Source: RUG191 sp045642225
Lineage (GTDB): Bacteria > Bacillota > Clostridia > Lachnospirales > Lachnospiraceae
Length of the DNA stretch: 64,000 nt
Direction: 5' to 3'
Assembly (NCBI GenBank): GCA_045642225.1
Contig: JAZUIN010000079.1
Span: 1 to 64,000 of the forward strand
Shown: one piece after another, positions 26,215-35,635 of the stretch
How positions within the stretch are numbered: the first letter of the stretch is position 1
How the letters are laid out: every line of letters begins with the position of its first letter
Translations under genes and position numbers: made by a program
Notes under the pieces: generated by a model
What the model was told of the DNA's origin: nothing
Databases searched by the model: none
The model's input: only the letters and a program-made list of their open reading frames with translations

Positions 26215-27318
26215 TTATTTTTTAGCAGAAGTATTTGTACCATTAAACTCTTCTACTGTAGCAAAGAATTGGCTCTTTGCCTTGTATTGATTCTCTGTTA
26301 AGCAAATCCATGTCTTACCTTGGTTAAGGATAATTTCATTTCCTTGCATATCATAATACTTAGTAACATCATTATCAGATGCTCTTGACCAAGTAATATC
26401 AATCATTTTACCATTTGTAAAATACTTACCTGTTCCCTTACCATTTGTAGGAATATTTAAGTACTCTGTTGAATCGTATTTTGAACTATCAATATCTTGG
26501 AAAATAATATTCTTAACTTCTACTTGTGATTGATCTGTATTATCTATTTGAGGTCCGCCAAATTGGAATCTCTTATACATTCCTGTAGCATCGTCATATA
26601 CAAACCATGGCTTGTTGTAGAAGAAATAAGGCTTAACAACCTTACAATCTGTAGCACCTTCAACTGCTAAAGTATTAGGTTGATCGTCTTTGGCAAATGT
26701 GAATTTGCTCTTATAATCTGAGTTAAGTTCTTTTCTATAACCCTTCTTTTCAACAGCCTTAAGGATACCATCATGTGTAGTATAAGCGTTATGAGGTGCT
26801 GCATGCTCCTTTGTTCTGTAGAATGCAAGACTCTCTACTGAACCATCCAAACCACTAATGTTATCAATGTATGATGATTCTAAGACACTTAATGCATAAA
26901 CACATTGACCGAAATGAACATAAATTGAATCAAATTCATGTGCTAAATATACATAATAAGGTCTACATGATCTAACATTTCCCAATTGATTTACCTTATC
27001 AAATCTATCGTAAATCGGCATTAATCTTGTATAACTACCTTCTACAGGACATTCATAAACAACTCCTGCATAATTCAAACCATATGTTGGTTGATTTTCT
27101 TTGGTATTTTCTGTCATGATGGCAATTGGACGTTGCTTAGCATCATTTTCTGGCATCCACTCACCTGTCAAAATACTTTGAGCCATTCCTTTGTGTGGAT
27201 CCTCTTTGATAATTGGTGCATCTTCCTTATTGAAAAATAAGAAATAAGCAGCTACACCACCACCAGTTAGTACAACTACCGCAGCGATAATTATACCGAT
27301 AATTGCTTGTTTACTCAT
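26215..27318 (-). CDS. DUF3048 (YerB-like) extracytoplasmic protein
   Basis: A secreted or membrane-anchored protein of unknown role. The hydrophobic segment at residues 5-28 (IIGIIIAAVVVLTGGGVAAYF) is a signal anchor without a lipobox Cys. The body contains motifs of the DUF3048 family: RPIAIMTENTKENQPTYGL, VYECPVEGSYTRLMPIYD, and VRSCRPYYVYLA. Sequence after about residue 240 matches the family's C-terminal domain. Start site: AAAGGAGGAAAATCGTT. It is the last gene of the ftsK-to-ybeY run. Confidence 0.9.
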   Translation of the reverse strand: MSKQAIIGIIIAAVVVLTGGGVAAYFLFFNKEDAPIIKEDPHKGMAQSILTGEWMPENDAKQRPIAIMTENTKENQPTYGLNYAGVVYECPVEGSYTRLMPIYDRFDKVNQLGNVRSCRPYYVYLAHEFDSIYVHFGQCVYALSVLESSYIDNISGLDGSVESLAFYRTKEHAAPHNAYTTHDGILKAVEKKGYRKELNSDYKSKFTFAKDDQPNTLAVEGATDCKVVKPYFFYNKPWFVYDDATGMYKRFQFGGPQIDNTDQSQVEVKNIIFQDIDSSKYDSTEYLNIPTNGKGTGKYFTNGKMIDITWSRASDNDVTKYYDMQGNEIILNQGKTWICLTENQYKAKSQFFATVEEFNGTNTSAKK

Positions 27319-27333
27319 AACGATTTTCCTCCT

Positions 27334-27831
27334 TTAATTTCTTGTTATGTTTAAACTATTTAAGATTTCATCCTGTTTATTTTCCATAATGATTCTGTCA
27401 GAATCATCGATATGGTCATATCCTAATAAATGCAACATAGAATGAGCAATTAAAAATGCATATTCTCTCTTTTCACTATGACCATAAAGCTTAGCTTGAC
27501 TTTTCACCTTGTCTATACATAAAACTATGTCACCTAACATTATGTCTCCTGTATCTGGATTTTGTAATGCTAAGTCGTCTTCTATAAACTCATAGTCGCC
27601 TAAAGTATTATACTCTATTAAAGGAAAAGATAAAACATCTGTCTCCCTATCAATATCACGAAAATTCTTGTTAATTTCACGTATTTCTTGTGCATTTACA
27701 AATGTTAGACTAATTTCTACCTCATAAGGAAATTTTTCAGAATTTAATGCTTTATCTATTACAGATTTGGCAATCAATTCAAAGTCGAAATTAAAATCTA
27801 CATTTACATTTTCTTCAAATAAAATTGTCAT
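27334..27831 (-). CDS. ybeY: Endoribonuclease YbeY
   Basis: A zinc-dependent RNase involved in rRNA maturation and ribosome quality control. The three-His metal site is clear in HSMLHLLGYDH (about residues 127-137). RETDVLSFPL and MLGDIVLC are family motifs. I start at the ATG at 27831, with GAGG 6 bases upstream, not at the TTG at 27843. The gene follows the PgpH-like gene with almost no gap; phoH, the usual partner, lies one gene further upstream. Confidence 0.95.
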   Translation of the reverse strand: MTILFEENVNVDFNFDFELIAKSVIDKALNSEKFPYEVEISLTFVNAQEIREINKNFRDIDRETDVLSFPLIEYNTLGDYEFIEDDLALQNPDTGDIMLGDIVLCIDKVKSQAKLYGHSEKREYAFLIAHSMLHLLGYDHIDDSDRIIMENKQDEILNSLNITRN

Positions 27832-27839
27832 AATTATCC

Positions 27840-29033
27840 TCAATATCTCAAATCAGCATTTACTAATTTCTCTCTAATCTTAAGGAACTGATTCATACTA
27901 AGACCAGAGTCATCATAAAAACCATTTTGTGAAAATTCATTTAGTGTCTGATAAATTATCATATCTTCATTCCAAGCAGATGCTGTTTTGTCTTGTTCTA
28001 TTATTTCCATCTTACATACAAGGCAATCTACCATATGAACTATTGCAGATTCAGGAGTAGATGGTCTTGAAAGAATCCCACCGTATTCCGCCAAAATGTC
28101 AATAACGTCTCTAGGGAAGCAATGATTCGTTGCTAGCTTTACTGCATTATCTATTTCTGGCTCCCCTTCCATTTTGCCAATTCTATAATAAAATCCACCA
28201 CAACAAGCAACTAAAGGGTCAGCACCAATTTCTTTGGCACACTCTGCGGCTAATCTAGATACTTTAATTGCATGATTATATTCCACCTGCGAAAAGTTCT
28301 TTACATCTTGAACTAAGCCATAATTAGGACTAAGTATCAGATTATATTTGTTAGCATAATCATTCTTGGATTTCTTGAGCATATAATTAAATACAGTTGC
28401 AAAAAACAAGCAAACTGCTATACCAACTCCAATTCCAAAAACAAAAACCTTCCAAGTAATTTCGTAATAAGTGAAATAATAAAATATTACAGGAACAACA
28501 ATGTTAGAGCACAAAACCATAAATAAAACATCAACTCTAAAGCTTTGTTTAGAATATTTCATATAAGATGAAATCACCTGTGAAATAAGAATCAAAATAA
28601 TGTAACACAAAATAACTAAGTTACCAGCATTTGATACATAACAAAAACAGCTTATCAAAAATAACGAATATGATAATGAAATCATATCTGCACATACCGT
28701 AGAAATTATTGCTGGCATTAACATTACCGGTACAAAAAATTCTGGGACAAACACACCTGCAATCGTAATTCCCCAACAAATAGATAATCTAATAAAAAGT
28801 CTAGAATAGGATGTATCGTAATCCACAAACATCTTATTATTACGATTATGCATAATAGCAATTGTAATTATTATTGAAAATACAACAACAATAATCAATA
28901 AGCCTATCAATTGGTCTACAAGTAACTGATTGATAAATGCTAATGCAACAATACCTACAACATTAATAAGAAAGCATAATATCAAATATATAATTCTAAC
29001 CCTTGCTACTTTATCTCTTGTTTTTTCTTTCAT
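27840..29033 (-). CDS. Degenerate PgpH-like 7TM-HD protein
   Basis: Position between phoH and ybeY marks it as the locus of PgpH, a membrane c-di-AMP phosphodiesterase. About seven membrane segments occupy residues 10-230, followed by a helical domain aligned to the HD domain. However, the large extracellular 7TMR-HDED domain is missing (397 residues rather than about 700), and the HD pair is replaced by YR in FYYRIGKMEG (about residues 280-287). A later His region reads AEYGG instead of EHHG. The first His (YNHAIKVS) and a late Asp (HMVDC) remain. Probably not catalytic. It overlaps phoH by one base (TAATG). Confidence 0.82.
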   Translation of the reverse strand: MKEKTRDKVARVRIIYLILCFLINVVGIVALAFINQLLVDQLIGLLIIVVVFSIIITIAIMHNRNNKMFVDYDTSYSRLFIRLSICWGITIAGVFVPEFFVPVMLMPAIISTVCADMISLSYSLFLISCFCYVSNAGNLVILCYIILILISQVISSYMKYSKQSFRVDVLFMVLCSNIVVPVIFYYFTYYEITWKVFVFGIGVGIAVCLFFATVFNYMLKKSKNDYANKYNLILSPNYGLVQDVKNFSQVEYNHAIKVSRLAAECAKEIGADPLVACCGGFYYRIGKMEGEPEIDNAVKLATNHCFPRDVIDILAEYGGILSRPSTPESAIVHMVDCLVCKMEIIEQDKTASAWNEDMIIYQTLNEFSQNGFYDDSGLSMNQFLKIREKLVNADLRY

Positions 29034-30016
29034 TATTTCTTGTTAGAATTATCCTTTCTCTTATCTTTATTTTCATATTCATCATAAGCATTTACAATTT
29101 TTTGAACTAATGGATGTCTAACGACATCAACAGCGCTCAATTTACATATACCTATATCTTTAACAGGTTTTAATACTTTAAGAGCATTATCAAGTCCTGA
29201 TGCCGTACCTTTAGGCAAATCAATTTGTGTATTATCACCTGTAATTATAGCTTTAGAGCCAAAACCTATTCTTGTCAAAAACATTTTCATTTGGGAAGTA
29301 GTTGTATTTTGTGCTTCATCTAATATGATAAATGAATTATCTAAAGTTCTTCCTCTCATATACGCTAGAGGCGCAACTTCAATTAAACCTTTCTCCATAT
29401 TTCTCATAAATGTTTCTGCACCCATGATTTGAAATAATGCATCATATAGTGGTCTTAAATATGGATCAACCTTGCTTTGTAAATCTCCCGGTAGAAAGCC
29501 TAAATGCTCTCCTGCTTCGATTGCTGGTCTAGTAAGTATAATTTTACCTACTTCTTCTCTTTGAAATGCTGAAATAGCCATTGCCATTGCAAGGTAAGTT
29601 TTACCTGTACCTGCTGGGCCTACACCAAAAGTAATCATTTTATTTTGAATTGAATTTATATACTCTTGTTGTCCGATAGTTTTTGGCTTAACAGGTTTGC
29701 CATAGATTGTGTGACATATTATATCTGAATCTAAATTCAAGAAAGAATTTTTCTTATCATTTCCTAGCGAAATAGCATAATTAACTGCTTGTTCATCAAT
29801 AGTATTACCTTTTTTTGCAGATTCTACTAAGTTGTAAATTACTTTCTCAGCAGTTTTAGCTTGACATTCACTACCGATAATTTTCACAACATCATCTCTT
29901 GCAACTAGATCTACCTGTAACGCTTTCTCTATAATCTTAGCAAAGCAATCATACTGTCCAAAAACTTCTATTATTTGATTGTTAGGAATATTTATTTTGC
30001 TAATAAATTTATCCAT
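29033..30016 (-). CDS. phoH: PhoH-family ATPase
   Basis: A cytoplasmic ATPase linked by gene neighbourhood to RNA metabolism and YbeY. The N-terminal KH-like region is followed by the P-loop VGPAGTGKTYLAMAMA (about residues 133-148), then RPAIEAGEHLGFLPGDL, PLAYMRGRTLDNSFIILDEAQN (Walker B) and TRIGFGSKAIITGD, all characteristic. Length 327 is normal. It starts after GATAAAGGTGTGAA. The stop overlaps the next start. Confidence 0.95.
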   Translation of the reverse strand: MDKFISKINIPNNQIIEVFGQYDCFAKIIEKALQVDLVARDDVVKIIGSECQAKTAEKVIYNLVESAKKGNTIDEQAVNYAISLGNDKKNSFLNLDSDIICHTIYGKPVKPKTIGQQEYINSIQNKMITFGVGPAGTGKTYLAMAMAISAFQREEVGKIILTRPAIEAGEHLGFLPGDLQSKVDPYLRPLYDALFQIMGAETFMRNMEKGLIEVAPLAYMRGRTLDNSFIILDEAQNTTTSQMKMFLTRIGFGSKAIITGDNTQIDLPKGTASGLDNALKVLKPVKDIGICKLSAVDVVRHPLVQKIVNAYDEYENKDKRKDNSNKK

Positions 30017-30025
30017 TTCACACCT

Positions 30026-31339
30026 TTATCTTATTATATCTAATATCATTTCAGGCTTAGAAGCTACTGTATCTGAAATTTCATATGCTTCATTAATATC
30101 GCAAATTGCTTTATTTACACTATCTTCATCATTGCCATAAATAATAGCAATCACTTCACCATTTTTTACTTCATCGCCAACCTTTTTGACTAACTCAATT
30201 CCAACAGCAAAATCTATATCATCTTCTATATTTTGTCTTCCACCACCTAGAACTAAAGAAGCATGACCAATAAGTGTTGCATCAATTCTTGTTATAACTC
30301 CTGAAGCATCAATTGCTACTTTATGCTCATAATTAGTACTGTAATGCTTCCTAAAGGCATTTATATTAGACATAAGCTCTCTATCTCCACCTTGTGCTTC
30401 CACAAATTGAAGGAACTTTTGATATGCCTTTCCAGATTGAATGGCTTCATCAATTTGAGCCTTAGCTTCATCACTATTATCTACGCAGCCAGCCATTATT
30501 AACATTTCAGATGCAAGCGCATAAACAACTTCATTCAAGTCCTCTGGACCATCATTACAAAGCATTTGAACAGCTTCATAAACCTCTAAAGCGTTTCCAA
30601 CGAATTTTCCTAGAGGCTCATCCATATTAGTCAAGACAACCACTGTATTAAGCCCTGCCTTTTTACCAATGTTAACCATAAGCTTAGATAGCTCAGTTGC
30701 ATAATCAAGATTTTTCATAAATGCACCGCTACCTACTGTAACATCTAATACCACTCCATCGCAGCCAGAAGCCATCTTCTTACTCATAATCGAGCTTGCA
30801 ATAAGAGACACTTGATTAACAGTACTTGTCGTATCTCTTAACGCATACATTTTCTTATCAGCTGGAACAAGAGACTTTGTCTGACTAGCTATTACTACAC
30901 CTATATCATTAGCATTTCTTATAATTTCATCAGATGTCAAATCACATGTAAATCCGGGAATACTCTCTAGCTTGTCAATTGTACCACCAGTGTGTCCAAG
31001 TCCACGTCCGCTCATTTTAACTAAAGGAACAGACAACGCTCCCATTATACCTACAAGGCACAATGTTACTTTATCTCCAACACCGCCAGACGAATGCTTA
31101 TCTATCTTAACTCCATCAATTTGAGACAAGTCCATCATTTCACCTGTGCTAAGCATAGCAAGTGTCAAATCTGTTGTCTCTCTATCAGTCATCCCGTTAA
31201 AACAGATTGCCATAAGCAAAGCAGACATTTGATAATCAGGAATTCTTCCTGAAGTATAATTCTTGACCACCCAATAAATCTCATCTGTTGATAATTCATT
31301 ATTTTCTTTTTTCTTGTTAATTATATCCGTTACTATCAT
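30026..31339 (-). CDS. pdp: Pyrimidine-nucleoside phosphorylase
   Basis: Cleaves uridine or thymidine with phosphate to base and (deoxy)ribose 1-phosphate. The signature SGRGLGHTGGTIDKLESIPG is intact near residue 110, with KIDKHSSGGVGDK before it. Length (about 437) and the C-terminal PYNP domain (about 340-420) fit Firmicute Pdp. I prefer the ATG at 31339, four bases after the rlmH stop, because family members begin near MxMVDII; the open frame runs to 31363. No strong ribosome site is visible, so coupling with rlmH is likely. Confidence 0.93.
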   Translation of the reverse strand: MIVTDIINKKKENNELSTDEIYWVVKNYTSGRIPDYQMSALLMAICFNGMTDRETTDLTLAMLSTGEMMDLSQIDGVKIDKHSSGGVGDKVTLCLVGIMGALSVPLVKMSGRGLGHTGGTIDKLESIPGFTCDLTSDEIIRNANDIGVVIASQTKSLVPADKKMYALRDTTSTVNQVSLIASSIMSKKMASGCDGVVLDVTVGSGAFMKNLDYATELSKLMVNIGKKAGLNTVVVLTNMDEPLGKFVGNALEVYEAVQMLCNDGPEDLNEVVYALASEMLIMAGCVDNSDEAKAQIDEAIQSGKAYQKFLQFVEAQGGDRELMSNINAFRKHYSTNYEHKVAIDASGVITRIDATLIGHASLVLGGGRQNIEDDIDFAVGIELVKKVGDEVKNGEVIAIIYGNDEDSVNKAICDINEAYEISDTVASKPEMILDIIR

Positions 31340-31343
31340 ATTT

Positions 31344-31823
31344 TTACTTGTGATAAGGCTCATTCCTTATTATTCTAAAACCCCTATATATTTGTTCTAC
31401 TAGAATTACACGCATTAGTTGATGTGGAAATGTCATATCAGAGAAGCTAATAGTTTTATTTGCCTTCTTCAAAATGCTTTGGTGAATTCCAAGCGAACCT
31501 CCTATTATGAAACAAATATTAGATTGTCCACTTACTCCTAAATTTTCAATCTCTTTTGCAAATGCAATAGAATCATATTTCTTGCCGTTAATTGCGAGAG
31601 CAATAACATAATCAGAATCATCAATGTTTTTCTCTATTCTAGCAGCTTCCTTTTCAAGAACTAGATTAACTTCAACATCTGAGGCATCTTCTTTTGTTTT
31701 TTCATCTGCCACTTCGCAAATTTGCAAATTACAATAACGACTTAACCTTTTTTTATATTCTTCTACAGCATCTCTATAAAACTTCTCTTTGATTTTACCA
31801 ACACATACAATCTTAATATTCAA
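31344..31823 (-). CDS. rlmH: 23S rRNA (pseudouridine-1915-N3)-methyltransferase
   Basis: SPOUT methyltransferase that modifies pseudouridine 1915 in helix 69. 159 residues, full length; GKIKEKFY at the N-terminus, the knot region with FIIGGSLGIHQSIL and SFSDMTFPHQLMRVILVEQIYR, and the ending RNEPYHK all match. The start is TTG at 31823, after AGGAGATAGT. The region before it holds a 25-bp tandem duplication with a second ribosome-site copy. Confidence 0.96.
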   Translation of the reverse strand: MNIKIVCVGKIKEKFYRDAVEEYKKRLSRYCNLQICEVADEKTKEDASDVEVNLVLEKEAARIEKNIDDSDYVIALAINGKKYDSIAFAKEIENLGVSGQSNICFIIGGSLGIHQSILKKANKTISFSDMTFPHQLMRVILVEQIYRGFRIIRNEPYHK

Positions 31824-31824
31824 A

Positions 31825-31874
31825 ACTATCTCCTTGAGTTAAGGTACCCACTATCTCCTCGAGTCTTAGTACTC
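31825..31874 (-). repeat. 25-bp tandem duplication of the rlmH ribosome binding site
   Basis: Bases 31825-31849 and 31850-31874 match at about 19 of 25 positions. Each has a purine-rich GGAGATAGT core on the minus strand. The downstream copy is the rlmH ribosome site; the upstream one is a decoy or an internal-entry site. It fills the whole gap between the zinc-ribbon/TPR gene and rlmH. Confidence 0.75.
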
Positions 31875-31885
31875 CTTAAGGAGTA
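31870..31885. promoter_or_regulatory. 16-bp perfect palindrome at a stop codon
   Basis: TACTCCTTAAGGAGTA is perfectly self-complementary and contains the TAA stop of the zinc-ribbon/TPR gene. On the minus strand it reads AAGGAG, giving a third ribosome-site-like element before rlmH. It may be a protein-binding site or chance. Confidence 0.4.
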
Positions 31886-33027
31886 TATTGATAATTGCAT
31901 TTCAATACATTACTTGTCAAACCGTGTTTATCTATAACAATAATTGATAAAATGTTATTTCCTTCTGGAACAGTAATTGGGCCAAAATATTCTTCCGAAC
32001 TTGAAGTTGGCACTGTTCCATCCCAAGTATAATAAATCTTACCATCATTAGTTTTGCTGTTAATTACTATCTCTGTAGGCTCAACAAAGCTACCTGAACT
32101 AGGTGATACATCAGGATAATCAGGTGCTTCATAATTAATTTCATACTTTGCTATAGCAACCATACTTTTATTTTCGCCTTTGTAACCTATAGCTTTCAGA
32201 GTCGTCTCACCACTTTTGATTTCAATAGGATTAGTATATTTAATACCGCTATTCTTATCTGGATTTGTACCATCTAATGTGTAATAAATATCTGCACCTT
32301 GACAATTAATAGTTACCTTCTGATCATCTTTATATTCTCCAGTAGGTACTGAAAATGTAGGTGTGCTTACTACAGACGAATCAAATAATTTCAAAATATT
32401 TGCGTCAATTATTCCAGACTTCAACTCATTAAGCTTATCAACATCATTGGTTATTGTATAAAGCATAATTAGTGTTGTATATGCTGAAACAGACTTATCA
32501 TCTAGCTTGATTGCTTCTAACAATAAATCTTCTGCTTTACTATATTTTTCAAGCTTAATATAATCATTTGCCATAGCAACTCTAGCATCAATGGAATTAG
32601 GTCTCTTATTTAATGCCTTCTCGTAGCATTCGATTCCTTCTTCATATTTACCTTTTTCATCGAAATTAGCACCTTGCATCATCTTATATGTATATGATGT
32701 GAAAAATATCGAAAATGCTACTATAAGAACTATTAATATAGCTAAAACTATAAAAATAATTCTATTTTTCTTGTTACGCCATATTTTGTCGACGAACCAA
32801 TTATTAGTTTTATCAGTATCAGTTATATCATTAGTTTCTGTAATATCATCACTATTTATCGACTCTGAAGATGCATTATCTTGAACTTTATAATCTTCAG
32901 TTTTTTGCATAGTCTGCAAATCTACATCATCTAACAGAGAATAATCAACAAGAATAATTTCTTCTCCACATTTAGGACAATATTTATCTCCTAATTCAAC
33001 TTCACTTTTACATTTTGGACATTTCAT
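31876..33027 (-). CDS. Zinc-ribbon/TPR membrane protein with two Fn3-associated domains
   Basis: A modular protein of 383 residues. An N-terminal zinc ribbon (C3, C6, C17, C20) precedes an acidic linker, a membrane helix (about 88-112), TPR-like repeats (about 115-200), and two beta-sandwich repeats each with a YYTxDGT or YYTWDGT core, like the CHB_HEX_C_1/Fn3-associated domains. The zinc ribbon would be cytoplasmic and the beta domains outside. Function is unknown; a sensing or scaffold role is an inference. Start site GGAAGGATAATAATTC. It follows folD by 6 bases. Confidence 0.85.
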   Translation of the reverse strand: MKCPKCKSEVELGDKYCPKCGEEIILVDYSLLDDVDLQTMQKTEDYKVQDNASSESINSDDITETNDITDTDKTNNWFVDKIWRNKKNRIIFIVLAILIVLIVAFSIFFTSYTYKMMQGANFDEKGKYEEGIECYEKALNKRPNSIDARVAMANDYIKLEKYSKAEDLLLEAIKLDDKSVSAYTTLIMLYTITNDVDKLNELKSGIIDANILKLFDSSVVSTPTFSVPTGEYKDDQKVTINCQGADIYYTLDGTNPDKNSGIKYTNPIEIKSGETTLKAIGYKGENKSMVAIAKYEINYEAPDYPDVSPSSGSFVEPTEIVINSKTNDGKIYYTWDGTVPTSSSEEYFGPITVPEGNNILSIIVIDKHGLTSNVLKCNYQYTP

Positions 33028-33033
33028 GAATTA

Positions 33034-33897
33034 TTATCCTTCCAAAACTGCTTTATTAATATTGACAGATTCAACGCAATTGTTCATTAACATAGCAATT
33101 GTCATTGGTCCAACTCCACCTGGTACTGGTGTGATTGCACTACAATGTTCGTAAACATCTGAGTACAATACGTCGCCACACAACTTATTATTCTCATCAC
33201 GATGTATTCCAACATCAATTACTACAGCACCTTCTTTTACAAATTCAGAAGTAACGAATTCTTTTTTGCCAATAGCAACAATAAGAATATCAGCTTCCTT
33301 ACATACTTCCTTAAGATTTGCAGTTTTTGAATGAGTAATTGTAACTGTTGCATTTTCTCTAAGCATTAAAGCAGCCATTGGTTTTCCAACAATATTACTT
33401 CTTCCAATAATTACACAATTTTTTCCTGCAATTTCAATATTATTACGCTTAAGTAATTGAATTACTCCTGCAGGAGTACAAGATAAATAACCAGCATCAC
33501 CAATCCACAAAGCACCAACATTAGCTGGATGGAAACCATCAACATCCTTAAGTGGTGAAATAGCATTTGTTATCTTCTTCTCATTAATGTGCTTAGGCAC
33601 TGGCAATTGAACAAGAATTCCGTTAATAGCTTCATCAGCATTTAATTCATCAATTAATTCAAGTAGTTCTTTTTCTGTAGTTTCTTCTGGCAATTCATAA
33701 GACTTTGAATTAATTCCAATATATTCACAAGCCTTCTTCTTATTGCGAACATATACAGAACTTGCAGGGTCAGCGCCAACTTGAATAACTGCCATTGTAA
33801 GTTCAATGCCATCTTTCTTCATAGCCTCAACTTTAACAGCTAATTCATCCTTAATCTCTTTAGAAATTTTCTTTCCATCAATAATTATTGGTTCCAT
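33034..33897 (-). CDS. folD: Bifunctional methylenetetrahydrofolate dehydrogenase/cyclohydrolase
   Basis: Interconverts 5,10-methylene-, methenyl- and 10-formyl-tetrahydrofolate. The catalytic Lys lies in YVRNKKKACEYIGI (about residue 46), the NADP site in VIGRSNIVGKPMAALML, and PVPGGVGPMTIAML closes the protein. I start at the ATG at 33897, after AGAGGAAACT; the longer frame to 33927 has no site. It sits directly downstream of fhs, so both one-carbon steps are co-transcribed, possibly under the Rex-like operator before ftsK. Confidence 0.96.
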   Translation of the reverse strand: MEPIIIDGKKISKEIKDELAVKVEAMKKDGIELTMAVIQVGADPASSVYVRNKKKACEYIGINSKSYELPEETTEKELLELIDELNADEAINGILVQLPVPKHINEKKITNAISPLKDVDGFHPANVGALWIGDAGYLSCTPAGVIQLLKRNNIEIAGKNCVIIGRSNIVGKPMAALMLRENATVTITHSKTANLKEVCKEADILIVAIGKKEFVTSEFVKEGAVVIDVGIHRDENNKLCGDVLYSDVYEHCSAITPVPGGVGPMTIAMLMNNCVESVNINKAVLEG

Positions 33898-33940
33898 AGT
33901 TTCCTCTTTTCTTTTTATATATAACAATCTGTAATCTTAA

Positions 33941-35611
33941 TTAGAATAATCCCGTAATAACTCCGTCATCTGTAACATCAATATTAAATGCTGCTGGTTT
34001 CTTAGGAAGACCAGGCATAGTCATGATTTGACCTGTAATAACAACGACAAAGCCAGCTCCAGCAGATACATAAACTTCTCTTACATTAAGTGTAAAATCA
34101 TTTGGACGACCAAGTAAAGAAGCATCATCTGACAAAGAATATTGAGTCTTAGCCATACATACAGGCAAATTACCAAATCCTAAATCTGTTATTCTCTTAA
34201 GCTCACGTAAAGCCGCTTTAGAGTAAGCAACATCTTTTGCACCATAAATTGTTGTCGCAACCTTTTTGATTTTGTCTTCTAATGAAAGCTCATTATCATA
34301 TAGTGGAGTAAAATTACTCTCCTTATTCTCTAATACTTCTAGAACCTTATTAGCTAAAGCAACTCCACCTTCGCCTCCGAATTCCCATACCTCGGATAAT
34401 GCGAATTCACAGCCTCTTTCTTCACAGAATTCTTTGACAAAATTTGTTTCTGCTTCAGTATCAGTAACAAAAGAATTAAGAGTAACAACAATAGGAACAT
34501 TGTATTGTTGTAAATTCTCAATGTGCTTTTCAAGGTTACAAATACCTTTCTTTAATGCATCTAAATTCTCATTTGTAAGTTCATCCTTTGGAATTCCACC
34601 ATTGTATTTTAATGCACGAACTGTAGCTACTAGAACTACAGCATCTGGCTTAAGTCCAGACATATTACATTTAATATCAAAGAATTTCTCAGCACCTAAA
34701 TCTGCACCAAATCCTGCCTCAGTAATTGTATAATCTGCAAGCTTCATAGCCATTTTGGTTGCACGAACACTATTACATCCATGAGCAATATTAGCAAATG
34801 GACCACCATGAATTAATGCTGGTGTATGCTCTAAAGTTTGAATCATATTTGGCTTAAGAGCATCCTTAAGAAGCGCTGCCATTGAACCAGTTGCTTTGAT
34901 ATCGTCAGCAGTAACTGGCTTTCCGTCAAATGTATATGCAACAATTATTCTTCCAAGTCTTTTCTTAAGATCATTCATATCATTTGCAAGACATAAAACA
35001 GCCATAATTTCTGATGCAACAGTAATAACAAAATGATCCTCTCTAACCATTCCATCTGTCTTAGCACCAAGACCAATAACTGTATTACGAAGTGCTCTAT
35101 CGTTAATGTCAAGACATCTCTTCCAAACCACTTGTCTTGGATCAATACCAAGTTCATTTCCTTGTTGAATATGATTATCAAGCATTGCTGCAAGTAAGTT
35201 ATTCGCAGTAGTTATAGCGTGAAAATCGCCTGTGAAATGTAGATTTAAATCTTCCATTGGTACAACCTGTGCCATTCCACCACCAGCAGCACCACCCTTC
35301 ATTCCAAAGCATGGTCCAAGTGAAGGCTCGCGAAGTGCAAGGCAAGCTTTCTTGCCTAGTTTGCCAAAGGCTTGTCCTAAACCAACACTTGTAGTAGTTT
35401 TTCCTTCTCCTGCAGGAGTAGGATTTATAGCTGTAACAAGAATTAACTTACCATCCTCATTGTTTTCAATTTTTTTCATACATTCATCAGAAAGTTTTGC
35501 CTTATATTTACCATATAATTCTAAATCGTCTTCAACTAATCCTAATGTACTTGCTACCTCTTTAATTGGTTGTAATGTAGCCTCTTGTGCAATTTGAATG
35601 TCTGTTTTCAT
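33941..35611 (-). CDS. fhs: Formate-tetrahydrofolate ligase
   Basis: ATP-dependent synthesis of 10-formyl-THF from formate. 556 residues is the normal size. The nucleotide motif TPAGEGKTTTSVGLGQAF is near residue 66, then LREPSLGPCFGMKGGAAGGG and EAGFGADLGAEKFFDIKCN, all characteristic. It feeds folD downstream. With FolD it supports purine and fMet-tRNA synthesis, or acetogenesis in some Clostridia; no other Wood-Ljungdahl genes are seen here, so I do not infer acetogenesis. Good site GAAAGGGAAGAAC. Confidence 0.97.
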   Translation of the reverse strand: MKTDIQIAQEATLQPIKEVASTLGLVEDDLELYGKYKAKLSDECMKKIENNEDGKLILVTAINPTPAGEGKTTTSVGLGQAFGKLGKKACLALREPSLGPCFGMKGGAAGGGMAQVVPMEDLNLHFTGDFHAITTANNLLAAMLDNHIQQGNELGIDPRQVVWKRCLDINDRALRNTVIGLGAKTDGMVREDHFVITVASEIMAVLCLANDMNDLKKRLGRIIVAYTFDGKPVTADDIKATGSMAALLKDALKPNMIQTLEHTPALIHGGPFANIAHGCNSVRATKMAMKLADYTITEAGFGADLGAEKFFDIKCNMSGLKPDAVVLVATVRALKYNGGIPKDELTNENLDALKKGICNLEKHIENLQQYNVPIVVTLNSFVTDTEAETNFVKEFCEERGCEFALSEVWEFGGEGGVALANKVLEVLENKESNFTPLYDNELSLEDKIKKVATTIYGAKDVAYSKAALRELKRITDLGFGNLPVCMAKTQYSLSDDASLLGRPNDFTLNVREVYVSAGAGFVVVITGQIMTMPGLPKKPAAFNIDVTDDGVITGLF

Positions 35612-35635
35612 TGTTCTTCCCTTTCATTTCTTAAA

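Noticed and set aside
34266..34733. 155-codon plus-strand open frame
   Set aside because: Antisense to fhs, Ser/Phe/Thr-rich and without a start context. A shadow frame.
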